Part shown: one piece after another, positions 22,797 to 34,663 of the stretch
Position numbering within the stretch: position 1 is the stretch's first letter
How the letters are laid out: each line of letters starts with the position of its first letter
DNA from: Erinaceus europaeus
Lineage: Eukaryota; Chordata; Mammalia; Eulipotyphla; Erinaceidae
Assembly: GCF_950295315.1 (NCBI RefSeq)
Contig: NC_080165.1
Location: 4,980,200-5,044,199, forward strand
Reading direction: 5' to 3'
Length of the DNA: 64,000 nucleotides
Notes under the pieces: generated by a model
What the model saw: only the letters and a program-made list of their open reading frames with translations
What the model was told of the DNA's origin: nothing
The model's database searches: none
Made by a program: the position numbers and the translations under genes

Positions 22797-24280
22797 AAAG
22801 AGATAAAGACCCAGGGTCGCCATGGGATGCAGGAGGTGGAAGGTCTGGCTTCTGTAATTGCTTCCCCGCTGAACATGGATGTTGGCAGGTCGATCCATAC
22901 TCCCAGCCTTTCTCTCTCTTTCCCTAGTGGGGTAGGGCTCTTGGAGGGGGGGAATTCCAAGACACATTGGTGGGGTTGTCTGTCCAGGGAAGTCTGGTTG
23001 GCATCATGGTAGCATCTGGAACCTGGTGGCTGAAAAAGGGTTATCATATAAAACCATACAAATTGTTGATTAATCATGAATCTAAAAGCTGGAATATTGA
23101 AGATGAAGATTTGGGGTCTCAATTTTGGAAATAGCTAGTAGGTCTTTTTTAGGTATATTCCAAAGGGCCCATGACTTTATTATTTTTTGCCTGAGCCTGA
23201 CATATGACATGTAGGATGACCCATGTTATTGTCTGGGGACATCATGTCATGACTGGAAAAAGGGCTAGAAATATGGATCAGGAAAGAGAGTAGCTTCCAA
23301 ATATGGGAAAGGTATGTAAATATTGCTGACTGTAAACCCCAAAGATTTGATCTGGGACCCATATTCAGCATAGGAGCCTATGTAACCTCTACATCCCTGT
23401 AGGTCCAAACTCGCATTCTGTAGTCATGAGTAGGAACATTCCGAGTTGCACCAATTTCAATTTGCAATAGCATATTTTAACTGGTGATACTTGAAGGGCT
23501 TTTCCCTAGTCCCTTTCATCAGATAGCAGGATTCCTGGTGGCCAGAAAGAAACTGTTGAGTTTCTGGGTAGGATCTGAAATATAAGCAGGTTCAGACTGG
23601 GTGGTGGTATACCCTGTTGAGCCCAAACATCACCATGTTGCTCAGTCCCCACATGCAGGGGCAAATATTCACAAATAAATGGGAAAGCAGCACCGCAGGT
23701 GTCTCGCTTCTCTCCTCTCCGCTCTACTCCCCTCCCCACACCCTGTCACCAAGGTTATCACTGGGACTCAGTGCTGGTGCTATTAATCCACTGCTTTTGG
23801 CAGCCATCTCCCATTCATTATTCTTTCCCCTTATTTGATAGGACAGAAAGAATTTGAGAAGGGATCAGGGAGAGAAAGAAAGAGAGAAGTATAACACCAC
23901 CTGCCCCCTCCCTATCTCTTCTCTCTCCATTTCTCTCTGCCCTATCAAATTAAAGGGGGAGAGGGGAAAATGGCCACCAGACGGGATGGTGTTGTTATGC
24001 AGGCGCAGGGCCCCAACAAGAACCCTGGTGGCAATAAAAAATAGAGGAAAAGTTAAAAATTCAAGGGCCATAGTGACCCTGGGTCCATACTTCCACGGGA
24101 TTAAAGAATAGGACATCTATCAGGGGAGCGGAGGAGATACGGAGCTCTGGTGGTGGGAATTGAACCCCTCTTATCCTATGGTCTTGTCAGTATTTCCATT
24201 TTATAAATAAATAAATTTTAAAAATAAACAAAAATAGAATATATTTGTAAAATTTTTTTAAAAAGCAAAAGAGATAAAGA
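22797..24280 (+). mobile_element. 5'-inverted B-type L1 with 13-bp TSD, later hit by SINEs
   Basis: TSD aaagagataaaga lies at 22797-22809 and 24268-24280. The inverted segment (minus strand, 22810 to about 23450) is B-type 3' UTR starting at gacccagggtcgccatggg. The sense segment (plus, about 24068-24225) starts at the same L1 position (catagtgaccctgggtcc) and runs to the tail. The coincident breakpoints and TSD indicate one twin-primed insertion. Sequence at 23450-23590 is unassigned, and SINEs fill 23590-24057. Confidence 0.87.
23590..24057 (+). mobile_element. two nested SINEs in opposite orientations
   Basis: A plus-strand SINE begins near 23598 (tgggtggtggtataccctgt) and resumes near 23900 (ctctgccctatcaaattaaa, ggccaccagacgggatggtg, A-rich end at 24040). 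A minus-strand SINE 3' domain occupies about 23755-23895 (gttatcactgggactcagtg, ttatttgataggacagaaag). Boundaries are approximate. Confidence 0.75.
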
Positions 24281-24860
24281 ACTCCACAATAAAGAATCCA
24301 TCTTCCATTGTAGGATTCTAGAGGGAATATAATGTTTCCAGAGCTGACAAAAATATTTAACGGAAAAGAAATTCCCATTATTGGTAAGCAGTAATAGTTC
24401 CACGGAAATTTCTGGTAACCATGACCTGGGGAGCCACAGAGCATAGCCTCTTTAAAATCCAAACAATATATTTTTCAGAGCAATCCATTTATTTTGTAAA
24501 CCCATTTTTCTTTGAGCACTCAATTTCTTTTTCTACAAAGTGCATATTTTCTAGTCTATATTCATGAGAAGTGCTGTGAGTTTGAGTTACAAATGGGATA
24601 AGGTAGATGAGAAACACTTTTAAATTACTACTCAGGAAGAATGTTTGGGTGAAAATCTTCATGTATATTTAAGATATGGATATAAATTTCTCAATGAAAA
24701 TTATTGAGAAATATAAAATGAAATGGGAGGATAATAGTTTGCAGTTGGCACTTGGGTGCAATCTCTTATCTCCCTATAACATGTATCTGCACCCCTTCCA
24801 ACATAGGTTCCATCTCTGCCATGCTGTTATGCTCTCTTTGTCATCTCCCTAAAAGACTCC
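24281..24860. other. single-copy AT-rich sequence
   Basis: No supported feature. Confidence 0.45.
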
Positions 24861-24864
24861 CCCA

Positions 24865-25040
24865 ACTTACATTGTGAGCCACTCTGTCATGTGTATGGCC
24901 CAGGTTCGAACCCAACCCCCCACCACCCAACCCCCCCCCCCCCGCATTACACTACAGGAAGCTTTGGTAAGGTAGTTTCTTCTGCCCTTTTCCCTTTGTC
25001 TCTCTGTCTAACTATTACTATTTGGAAGAAAAAAAAAAAA
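24865..25040 (+). mobile_element. SINE with C-rich insertion
   Basis: A tRNA-like stretch, ggcccaggttcgaaccc (a good B box), is followed by a cytosine-rich run at 24915-24953 and a SINE body (ttttccctttgtctctctg) ending in poly(A) at 25030-25040. Confidence 0.7.
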
Positions 25041-25084
25041 CAATAAGAGGATAACCCAAATCTGAAGGAGATTTACAAAAATGT

Positions 25085-25300
25085 TAGCCTATGAAAGTGA
25101 GACAAATATCTGTTCTCAAATTTCAGACACTAATCCTTTGCTTTACCAAGTACAAGGTCTTTGGATCAAGTCCTGGCATCACATCCTGACAAGGGGGCTT
25201 CATGCCTCCTGGATTGGTTCTGCATTCTGCATTGATGCCTCTGCTTCCCTCTTGTCTTTCTCCTCTCTCTCTCTCTCTCTCTCTCTCTACTGAGAGGGAA
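25085..25300 (+). mobile_element. SINE remnant with (CT)n
   Basis: A diverged tRNA-like part (tttggatcaagtcctggc) leads to 'cttcatgcctcctgg' and a (TC)n run at 25260-25288. Confidence 0.55.
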
Positions 25301-25334
25301 GTTCATGGCCATACAAGCACACATTAGGAAACAA

Positions 25335-26992
25335 GAAAAATCTCAAATAAACAACTAGGCTACACACTCCAAAGACTTGGAGAAGAACAACAAATGAACC
25401 CTAAAACATCCAGGACTGAAAATTAACTAAAGTTACATAAAAAATGACATTTGAAATAAGAAAACCATATAAAAGATCAACAAAAGTAAATTCTGGTTCT
25501 TTGAAAGAGTAAAGAAAATTAACAAAACTTTAGCCAGACTCACAAAACAAAAGAGAAGACCCAAATAAATCAGATTGCAAATGGAAGAGGAGATATCACA
25601 ACTGACACCACAGAAACTGAACATATGAAGTGAGGCTTCTATGAACAACTATATGCCACCAAGCTAGAGAAAGTAGAAGAAGTGGATGAATTCCTAGATG
25701 CCTACAAATTTCAAAAATTAAATAAAGAGGAATGAGATAATATGAGGAGGTCAATCACAGCCAAAGAAATTAAAACAATTATCAAAAAACTTCCCAAGAA
25801 TAAAAGTCTTAGTCCAGACGGTTTTACAAATGAATGCTACAAAATCCTTCATGGAAGAGTTAATACTTATACTTTTGAAACTCTTCAAAAAGATTGAAGA
25901 CACAGGAATACTCCCTTTCAGCTTCTAGGAAGCCAACATCACTCTGATATCGAAAGCAGACAGGAATACAACAAAAAAAGAACACTCCAGACAGATATCT
26001 ATGATGAATATAGATGCTAAAATACTGAACAAAATTCTAGCCAACCAGATACAGCAGTATATTAAAAAGATCATTCATCAAGGTTGGTGTAATATATGTA
26101 AATCAATCAATGTGATCCACCACATCAATAAATGCAAGACCAAAAACCACATGGTCATATCAGTAGATGCAGAGAAAGCCTTTGGCAAAAATCCAACAAC
26201 TCTGTATGATCAAAATGCTATAAAAAATGGGAATAGAGGGAAAATTCCTCAAGATAGTGGAGTCCATATATAGCAAACCTACAGCCAACATCATACTCAA
26301 TGGTGAAAAACTAGAAGCCTTTCCCCTCAGATCAGGTACTAGACAGGGCTGCCCACTATCACCATTACTATTCAACATAGTGTTGGAAGTTCTCGCCATA
26401 GCAATCAGGCAGGAGAGGAGCAAGGAATTAAAGGCATACAGATTGGAAGAGAAGAAGTCAAACTCTCCCTATTTGCAGATGACATGATAGTATACATAGA
26501 AAAATCTAGAGAATCCAGCAGGAAGCTTGTGGAAATCATCAGGCAATACAGTAAGATGTCAGGCTACAAAATTAACATTCACAAGTCAGTGAACAAACAC
26601 TAAGTTAAAAGACGATGAAACCCAAAAATCAATTCCTTTCAGCAACAAAAACAATCAAATATCTAGGAGTAAACCTAACCAAAGAAGTGAAAGACTTGCA
26701 TACTGAAAAGTATGAGCCACTATTCGAGGAAATAGAAAAAGACAAACAGAAGTGGAAAGATATTCCCTGTTCATGGGTTGGAAGAATTAACATCATTAAA
26801 ATGAACATACTACCCAGAACCATATACAGATTTAATGCTATCCCCATCAAGATCCCAACCACATTTTTTAGGAGAATAGAACAAATGCTACAAGTGTTGA
26901 TCTGGAGCCAGAAAAGACCTAGAATTGACAAAACAATCTTGAGAAGAAAGAACAGACCTGGAGGCATCACACTTCCTGAATTAGTCTCAAGA
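25335..26992 (+). pseudogene. old L1 ORF2 fragment (linker and reverse transcriptase), broken
   Basis: Covers the part of ORF2 from just after the endonuclease through the reverse-transcriptase palm into the thumb, with no 5' or 3' end of the element. Landmarks in order: GFTNECYK-like (25825), QIYDEYRC-region equivalent at 25995 ([20 protein letters not shown]), ISVDAEKAF (26160), [15 protein letters not shown] (26335), and FADDM at 26472-26486 followed by VYIEKS. At least four frame changes or stops interrupt it. The right end (26992) has no tail, so the 3' end was lost by deletion or rearrangement rather than never made. Confidence 0.9.
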
Positions 26993-27134
26993 ACTATATA
27001 ACTACACTCCTGGCTTTGTAGTTGATGATCTCTCTCAAAGATTCCTTAAATACTTTGTATCTCAATATTCTAACTTTTAAATAGAAAAAAATCATTTATT
27101 TTGCATTTTCCTATTAAAATTGTAGTTATTCCCT

Positions 27135-27328
27135 TTAAGAATATTTTATATATTTTATTTGATAGGACAGAGAGAAATTGAGAGGGGAGGAGATAGAGAG
27201 GGAGAGAGACAGAGGGACACCTGCAGCCACTTGTGAAGCGTTCCCCTTCAGGTGGGGACCGGGGATTTGAACCGTGTTCTCACACATGGTACTGTGTGTG
27301 TGTGTGTATGTGTTACCACCTGATCCCT
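27135..27328 (-). mobile_element. tRNA-derived SINE
   Basis: The tail side is tatattttatttgataggac; the body has ggacacctgcagccacttgtg and aggtggggaccggggatttg. An embedded (GT)n lies at 27293-27306 in the tRNA-like head. Confidence 0.85.
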
Positions 27329-27589
27329 ATAATTCTTTCCTAATAGTCATGATTCTTTCCTAAACTTCTCTCTGTTTCAAAATTAGCCCCCTAAATATCA
27401 GTTACAAATAAAATGACCAACTTGATTGTTAATCCAAAATACAAAAATTATCCATCATTTCTATTTTATTGTCACATCCCTTAAAAATTATTCTCATCCT
27501 ATTAAAAATACAGCCGGATTATAGCTTTTGAAATCTAGAAGATAACTAAATACAAAACAATAGAATAGAATCACACTCAAAATGAAAAT

Positions 27590-27720
27590 GCGAGCACACT
27601 TGGTTGAATGTATTTGTAAAGATGCACAAGGATATAGGTTCAAGCTCCTGGCTCCCTCTCTAGCTCCCCCTTCTTTTTTAATTCTTCTATGTCTCTGTTT
27701 AATAAATAAAAATATTTTAA
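27590..27720 (+). mobile_element. short SINE remnant
   Basis: Contains 'gcacacttggttgaatgtat' and 'ataggttcaagctcctggct', a compact pyrimidine tract and an aataaataaaa tail. Confidence 0.7.
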
Positions 27721-27837
27721 ATTAAAATCTGACCTTTATAAACATATGAAAGTCATAATAATTATATATATGAACTTCAGAACTACTAAAATACTGAAAA
27801 TCATAACGCTAAGTGCTGAAAATGAAGAGAGTTTGAG

Positions 27838-28128
27838 GGCACCAGGCAGTGGTGTACCCAGTTAAGTGCACACAGCACCATGTGAAAGGATCCAAGTTCA
27901 AGCCCCTCCTCCCCACCTGCAGGGAGGACATTTCACCAGCAGCAAAGAAGGTCCGTAGCTATCTATCTTTCTCTATCTCCTCCTCCTCCTCTCTGTTTCT
28001 CTCTGTCCTATCCAATAAAATGAAGAGAATGGCCACCAGGAGCAGTGGATTCATAATGCAGGCACTGAGCCCCTGCTATAGCCCTTGTAGCAAATAAATA
28101 AATAATAAATAAATAAATAAATATAAAG
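27838..28128 (+). mobile_element. tRNA-derived SINE, long type
   Basis: The A-box-like part is ggcagtggtgtacccagtta and the B box aagttcaagccc. The middle is (TCC)-rich with tctgtcctatccaataaaat. The 3' domain is ggccaccaggagcagtggat, and the tail is (AAAT)n at 28090-28125. Confidence 0.88.
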
Positions 28129-28134
28129 CTAATT

Positions 28135-28415
28135 TGAGGTCTGGCTAGTAGATGGTAGTATAATCGGTAGAATGCACACATTATCTTATGTAAGGACCTG
28201 CGTTCAAGCCTCTGGTGCCCACCTGTAGGGAGAAACCTTCAGAGCAGTGAAGCAGGGCTGCAAGTGTCTCTCGCCCCTTCTCACTAGTTTCACCTTGCCT
28301 CTCAATGTCTCTCTGTCTATATAACAAGAATTAGGTTTTCATCAGGAGTAGTGGATTCATCCTAAGGGCAATGAGCCCCAGAAATTACCTAGGCGAGCAA
28401 AGGAAAAACAATATA
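28135..28415 (+). mobile_element. tRNA-derived SINE, long type, diverged
   Basis: Same architecture as its left neighbour, head to tail: gatggtagtataatcggtag, gcgttcaagcctctggtg, ggagtagtggattcatcc, gcaatgagccccag. Its tail has become the (TG)n run that follows. Confidence 0.82.
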
Positions 28416-28419
28416 TATA

Positions 28420-28460
<41 letters not shown>

Positions 28461-28495
28461 TATGTGTGTGTGTGTATGTGTATGTGTATATATGG
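28416..28495. repeat. (TG)n/(TA)n microsatellite
   Basis: (TG)n with interspersed TATG units, starting from the A-rich tail of a SINE. Alternating purine-pyrimidine of this length can adopt Z-DNA. Confidence 0.95.
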
Positions 28496-28984
28496 GAGAT
28501 TTTTCTCTTTATTCATCCACAGATAATAGTATAACATATTCCCATTTTCAATACAAAATATTTCATTAGGAAACTATTTACTTGTTAATACAAGTCTTTA
28601 TCCAACATTAACTTTAAATACATTAAAGATCATTCAAGTCTAAGGGATAAAATAACTTAAAATAATACAGCTAATGTGACATAATTAGTATCACATTGTA
28701 ACAAGCACTTTTACTTCAAGGTAAGGGAATAGGTTTTTTTATAAAAAAGTAAGAGAAAAAGTGACAAAATTTACATAAAGATTTTAAAACTGATCAATGC
28801 TCTGGAACTATTTTCAGACTTATGAAATTAGATATTCTCATTTAGGTAACACTAAGAGCATTGGGAATTTCAAAAAGTTTTTTGTAACTTTCAAAACAGC
28901 AAAATATAAGAAAACTCAACAATAGTAATGAACTACACATTCAGTTAATGCTATGGAATATGTGTGTGTGTGTGTGTGTGTGTC
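28496..28984. other. single-copy AT-rich sequence ending in (GT)n
   Basis: No supported feature except a (GT)13 run near 28958-28983. Confidence 0.5.
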
Positions 28985-29515
28985 AGTGCTAACTTTTTTA
29001 AATTTTCTATTTGTTATCAATAGAATGTTCCAATATTATAAGATTATAATGTATAGTTCCATACCAAACCCGCCACCAAATTTCTGTATCCCTACCCTTC
29101 TGCCTCCCAGAGACAACCACCATAGTTCACACAAGTTTTAAAAGTTTGTCTTCTTCTTCCTCTTCCTCTTCCTCTTCTTCTCCTCCTCCTCCTCCTCCTC
29201 CTCCTCCTCCTACACCTCCTCCAACACCTCCTCTTCTCCTCCTCCTCCTCCTTCTTTTCCTTCTTCATTTTTTTGTTAGCTTTATTTTTCTTTTTTGGCA
29301 AGTTCAGGTAAATCAGATCTCTAGATTCCACATATGAGTGAAACCACCTTCTAGTTGTCTTGCATCTTGTTGCTTATTTCACTAAGCATCACCACCTGTT
29401 CCATCCATTTTGTTCCAAAGGACAATCATCTTTTTTGATATCAGTATAGTATTCCATGGACTATTATATCCTGTAACTTCTTTAACCAGTCATCTGTTGC
29501 TGGACATTTCTTTCT
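28985..29515 (-). mobile_element. ancient L1 3' end with embedded (TTC/TCC)n
   Basis: Landmarks of an old mammalian L1 3' end on the minus strand: 'ttccacatatgagtgaaacc', 'ttatttcactaagcatcacc', 'agtattccatggactattat', 'ccagtcatctgttgctggac'. A 125-bp pyrimidine tract (29147-29272) lies in the 3' UTR. Confidence 0.8.
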
Positions 29516-29880
29516 TTTTTATTTCCAATTCCAATATCATTTTATTGAGGAAATGTTGAGCAAAGATTTTTTTGTTGTCACAGAGATGCATCACCACGTT
29601 TCTCCAAGATAGGTGTCAGTACATTTCACCCTGATCCAATCATCCTGGTCTTCTCTAGTGCTCCCTACCTGCATTTAGTGGTCCTCCTTCCCCCCTCTCT
29701 GAGCCCCTAAACCTGTGGCCATAGACTACAGACCACTGAAGATTCACCCTGTATTTTGTCAATATCTTTTCTATGTTGATCATGAAAGGATCAAGTGTGG
29801 GAATTTCCACTAAGTATTGCCTTCTACTTATCAGGATTTCAAAGTTAAAGTATAAGTTGGCTGGTAAAATATGCTCTCTT
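29516..29880. other. unassigned, probably an old repeat
   Basis: It begins after a T-rich stretch (ctttcttttttatttcc) next to the L1 end. I do not recognise it. Confidence 0.35.
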
Positions 29881-30060
29881 AGGAGCCTGGAGACAGCTTT
29901 CCTAGTAGAATGTGGGCCTTACCATGTGTGAATTCCCAGCAACCCATGGGGGCACCATACCACCAGAAAAAAAACTCTACAGATGGTAGAACTCTAAAAT
30001 GGTACTGGGGGAAAGGGGCCTCTGTCTCTCGGAAATAAAAAGAATGAGTAAGAAAAAAAT
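29880..30060 (+). mobile_element. diverged SINE
   Basis: Contains 'ggagcctggagacagctttc', 'gtgggccttaccatgtgtga', 'cccagcaacccatgggggca' and an A-rich end with aataaaaag. Head and order fit the second tRNA-like type. Confidence 0.55.
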
Positions 30061-30061
30061 A

Positions 30062-30630
30062 AGTCAGCCTGGGAGCTTTTCAGCCACCAAGTTTCAGATG
30101 CTATCATGATACCACCCTGATTTTGCTGGGCAGATGACATCATCAATGTGTCACAAAACCTCACCTTTCCTGAACCCTACCCCAGTAGGGAAGTTAGAAA
30201 CAGGCTGGAGATATGGACTGACCTGCTACTGACCATGTCCAGCAGAGTTAGGCAATTACAGAAGCCAGACTTCCCATCTTCTTCAGTCCAAAAATAATTT
30301 TGATCCATACCCCTAGCTAGGGAGAAATGATGTGGGGGAAAATGACCAGAGGGCTCTGAACTCCAACTCCATCAGGACCCAGAGAGAGAGGAGGGAAAAT
30401 GGTATAGATATGACTTAGAAAGGAGGAGAAGTGGCACTATGGAAAAAATGGGCAAATACAGACAGATAGTTCTTGAAATAATAGCCAGCCCATAATCTGC
30501 AACCTTGGGATAACTACTGTAGCTTCCAATGGAGGGAATGGGGATACAGAACTCAGGTGGTGGGAACAGAACAGTGTGAAGTTATATCCTTATTAGCTTA
30601 TAATTTTTAAATCACTAAAAAAAAAAAAGG
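30062..30630 (+). mobile_element. old B-type L1 3' UTR
   Basis: B-type landmarks are present but diverged: ttttcagccaccaagtttc, accccagtagggaag, caattacagaagccaga, gggatacagaactcaggtgg. A 12-A tail ends it near 30628. An extra about 170-base block (30365-30535) is absent from other B-type copies. Confidence 0.8.
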
Positions 30631-30639
30631 CTAGTCAAA

Positions 30640-31860
30640 GAGACAGGAAGATAGCTTAGCTTCTTGAGTGTGCACCAAGAAATGTTCACAGTTAGGACCT
30701 TAAGGCTGACACCAATTCATCCTTAGATCATAGTCTAACAAATTCAGAGGAAATTTAAATGACTTTAGCAAACCACTGGGAGCAAGACAATGTCTTCTGA
30801 AAATAAAGTACAAGTGTAAAAATGGAGCAGTACTAAGGGTGAATTGCAAGTCTTTAGTAATGCCACCCACTGTCGAAGCTTCTGAAGAGAACCTGTTAGT
30901 CCAGTGGAGTCTCCCCCAGAATTGTGTGTGCACACAGCACCCTTCTTGACTCCAAGAAGCGAAAGTCAACACAGTCTATGGTTGAATGCAAATTAAAGAT
31001 TTAGATAGTTTATAATTGAGCAGAACTTATTTTAGATACCCAGTCTAAAGTGCGTATATGTCTATTTTCTTCTCATTGGCTGTTAGTCTAGAAGCAGATT
31101 TTTGCCATCTTTTTTACCATTTGCCCCTTTGTTATTTTAAGCCAAGTTCTCAAATAGACAAGCAATTCCTTAAATACCAAGGTGAGAGTGCCAAAGAGTC
31201 TAGTGTAAAACTGACTTCATATATAGTATATGACAGTCTATAAAAATAAAACTGGAACAAAAATAGTCTAGAAGGAATACATTGCATATGGCAACCATAA
31301 ATCCTAGTTTATGGATGGTATTCCACACAAAATTGCTGCTTTATGCTTAACTGAAGTTAGCCTCACTTTCTTTAGAGGTCTTTTCTCAGAGACTTCACAT
31401 TCTAAATTAACTAAAGATTTCAAGTTTGGTGTTAGTCCAAAAGAAACTATTTCAGAAAGTTATTCCTTTTATTTTGGTACTTTTAGTATATATAATAGAT
31501 ATATTCTAGAATTAATATTTTAATATTTTCAGCTAATTATATACTTTGTAGCTAATAGTGCCAAAACATGGCAAGAATATTTTTTATCATTTGATGAGAA
31601 TCAGGAACAATTCTCACATTTACTAGAATAATTAAGGACTGACTTTGATTTCAGCAACCTGAGAATACAAAGTCATAAACTTTATAGTAGATACTATTCT
31701 TTAAGGATCTTCAGCCACATTTTAAAATCAGTAACAACCACCAAAAATGTTAATCTTTAATTCTATCCATATTTTGAATATAGTACATAAAATACATCTA
31801 GAGGTATCTATGTGCCCTGGAAAGTTTATATAATAGGTAGAGAATTTTCCTACAATATAA
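30640..31860. other. single-copy sequence
   Basis: No repeat recognised. The longest ORF (30700-30972, minus, 90 codons) has no recognisable motif. Confidence 0.45.
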
Positions 31861-31864
31861 TTTG

Positions 31865-32010
31865 GTTAAAGAATAAGAAAGCTATCAGGGGAGTGGAGGG
31901 GATACGGAGTTCTGGTGGTAGGAACTGTGTGGAGTTGTACCCCTCCCATCCTATGGTTTTGTCAATGTTTCCTTTTAATAAATAAATAAATGAATAAATA
32001 AATACAGTAC
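31865..32010 (+). mobile_element. L1 3' end, B-type, last about 140 bases
   Basis: ataagaaagctatcagggga through ctatggttttgtcaatgttt, then an (AAAT)n tail at 31977-32003. Confidence 0.85.
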
Positions 32011-32034
32011 ACTTTGGAATTTAAATCACAGCAG

Positions 32035-32172
32035 GTCACCTGGGAAATGGTGCAGTAGATAAAACAATGGCATCTCAATCATGAAGACCTGAGTTGATCA
32101 CCAGCATCTTATGTTCAAGAATGATGTTCTGGTTCTTTCGCTCTGTCTCATTAACAAAAAAAAAAAATTGAA
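32035..32172 (+). mobile_element. SINE remnant
   Basis: tggtgcagtagataaaacaa, a weak B box (cctgagttgatcacc), and a (A)13 end at 32154-32167. Confidence 0.6.
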
Positions 32173-32174
32173 GA

Positions 32175-32885
32175 AGCAGCAAGATAAGAAGTAGAGCAGA
32201 AATTGGCAACAGTGAAAATGAACAAATAAACAGAAAGGCCAATGAAATTAAAAGCTGGTTTTCTGAAAGATTAAAAAAGCATTTGGCCAGACAAAACAAA
32301 GAGAGAAAAATTAAATTATAAGTTATATTGTAAAGAAAGCACATATACCATCAATAACAAAAATACCATACAAGGCTTTGATGAATAACTATATGCCAAT
32401 AAGACAGAACCTGGAATAAAAAGATAATTTCTAGGAATGTACAATCTCCTTTACTAAACCAATAAGTAGAACTGATAAATAGGTCAGTTACAACCAAAGA
32501 CCTTGAGATAGTAATCAAAAACCTCCTCAACAAGCTTATTCTCTGATGGTTTTGCAAATGAATTCTATAAAACACTTAAGGGGGATTTACTACTTACCTT
32601 TTTCAAATTCTTCCATAATACTGAGGACACAGAATATTCTCTAACACCTTTTATGAAGCCAACATCAACCTGACACTCAAAATGGATAGAGACTCAATAA
32701 AAAAAAAAATAGACAAGTATTCATGATGAACATAGAAACTAAGATATTGAATAAAATATCAGCAAACCAGATAGAGAAGTACATTGGAAAGATTATATAT
32801 CATCATCAAATAGTGTGGCTCTAATACAGGGATAAAATGGTGGTTAGAAAGAAAGAAATAAATCATGTTAATTTAAGAAAAAGCA
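32175..32885 (+). pseudogene. old L1 ORF2 fragment, left part
   Basis: The region between endonuclease and reverse transcriptase, heavily mutated, with the start of the palm: 'ggttttgcaaatgaattcta', 'atgaagccaacatcaacctg', 'gatgaacatagaaactaaga'. It continues at 33775 beyond a SINE and an LTR that were inserted into it. Confidence 0.75.
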
Positions 32886-33112
32886 CAAATATGATTTTTT
32901 TTTTGTTTTCAGGGTTATTGCTGAGGTTTGGTTTTAAAATCCACTGTTCTTAGTGACCATCCCCCTCCCCCTTTTTTCTTTTATATTGTATTTGATAGGA
33001 CAGAGAGAAGTTGAGAGACAGAGAAACCTGAAGACCTGCTTCACTGCTCATGAAGTGCCCCCACCCCACATGGGGAACAGAGTCTGATCCTTGAACTCAA
33101 CTAGATATTTCA
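32886..33112 (-). mobile_element. tRNA-derived SINE, long type
   Basis: The 3' domain on the left (cagggttattgctgaggttt) is followed by gtatttgataggacagagag and gacctgcttcactgctcatg. It abuts the LTR at 33118. Confidence 0.8.
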
Positions 33113-33117
33113 CCGTC

Positions 33118-33740
33118 TGTAGGGAAATTGTGAGGATGTGGTTGAGCGTGGCAGGGCTTGACTTGAGGAGACATCATCCTGTAAGTCTCTCTCTCTCTCT
33201 ACTGAGAGGTTGAGCAAGGAGGGACAAGTCTCTCCAAGATTTGTCTCATCTTATCAGACTCCCTGCCTCACAAAGCACCCTGCATTCCTGATACTATGGC
33301 CTGCCCCCTTATTATCTACATAATCATTGTTTTGCCTGAAAGATCCCCACCCATTCCATTACTTTGATCTATCTTCTTTCTACCCTCAAGACCCTCCCTG
33401 CCTCCAGGGTATTATTTATCCTACCAGTTAAAACCCTCACAACAGTTTCTAAGGAAGTTCCTACCTTTCCCTACCTACTTTTGCCTTTCTCTGCCCCTTT
33501 CCAAACCATGTCTAGCCATTTCTGTTTCCTACTTGCCCCTTCCGGGTCCGACTCTGAAATGCCTTGGCTCTCTGATCAGTAGAGGATTGAATGGCCTCGC
33601 CACCACCAGCTCTGTTCCTGGGTCCTCTCTCCCATGATGCTGAGTGAGGAGCATCCCAGGCTGGCTCCAGTCACAATCTCTCCAACCCAGAGAGTATGCG
33701 CCCAAGAAGAGGCACCCCCATGCTAGCTCGGCAACCGCCA
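33118..33740 (+). mobile_element. endogenous retrovirus LTR, 623 bp, plus orientation
   Basis: The copy begins tgtagggaaattgtgagg and ends gcaaccgcca. The minus-strand LTR at 36010-36644 is a close relative over its whole length and defines the ends. Shared landmarks include ctatggcctgcccccttatt, ccttggctctctgatcag-like and ctccaacccagagag. A 72-codon ORF in it recurs in the sister LTR and is not a gene. I see no matching TSD. Confidence 0.8.
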
Positions 33741-33744
33741 TGAT

Positions 33745-33960
33745 TATTTATTTACTTATTTATTTATTTATTTTTAACCACCACAATTACTTCAGTAGAT
33801 GCAGTTAAAGCCTTTGAAAATATTCAACATCTTTTAATGATCAAAATATTTAAAAAGAAGGTGTTATATGACCAACAAAAATGTTTCTTCTGGACAACAA
33901 AGTTGATAGCCAGACATTTTATGGTATAGGTCCTAAGTAGCTATCAGAGAAAGAATTTAG
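33745..33960 (+). pseudogene. (TTTA)n then old L1 ORF2 fragment, right part
   Basis: After (ATTT)n at 33745-33774 the ORF2 frame resumes: ITSVDAVKAFENIQHLLM is motif A of the reverse transcriptase. It fades after about 33940. Confidence 0.7.
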
Positions 33961-34663
33961 GAAATACATTGTCAGGAAGTTTGAAGAATTACAAAGTTCT
34001 CGATTTAACATGGAGAAATGGATTAAGAAAGAAATACGTGACTTCAAAGATTTACTTGATAGAAAAGTGTAAGTCATGTAAACAGAGCTACAGAGTGTGA
34101 AGGAGACTTTGAATACATTCTAGTTTCAAACAGCAAGTCAAGGAGTTAGGCTTACCCATGTTGAAAAGAGAGCATCAAGAAAAGAAATCAAAATGGCCAT
34201 ACTCTTTGACTTCAACACAGAATAAAAGTTTAAGTAAGTAAAGTAATTTTTTTAGATATTAAAATCTGTTAGAAAGTCAAATATCAGATTATAACAGTCT
34301 CAGAAAGAGAGGAGATAAATAAATGACCAGATATCATATTCAAAGAAATAATAGGAGGAAATTTTCCAAATCTAGGACAAGGTAGCATGTAGATGTTCAA
34401 GAAGCAAAATTAACTCCCAAATTACTATACACAAATAGAACTATATCAAGACACATCATTAGACAACTATCAAAAGTCAATGACAAAGGAAAAAATTGTG
34501 AGCTCCCAGGGAAAAGAAGACAGTAATGTATAAAGTCAGCATATTCAGACTCACATAAGATTTTTCAGCAAGAACCATGGAGATCAGGAAGGTGGGATAG
34601 CATATCCAAGGTATTAAAAGAAAACAACTACCACTCATGGATACTTTACCCTGCAAGACTACC
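33960..34663 (+). pseudogene. half-L1-like element, ORF1 left part
   Basis: A heavily mutated ORF1. The coiled-coil-like stretch KFEELQSSRFNMEKWIKKEI starts near 33975. EEIIGGNFPNLGQ-like lies near 34345 and the chaperone C-terminal landmarks near 34440-34655, ending NNYHSWILYPARL at the LTR insertion. ORF1 resumes at 35480. Confidence 0.75.

Noticed and set aside
33364..33582. 72-codon ORF 'MIYLLSTLKTLPA', recurring at 36106-36390
   Set aside because: It sits in an LTR and is shared only because both LTRs belong to one family.
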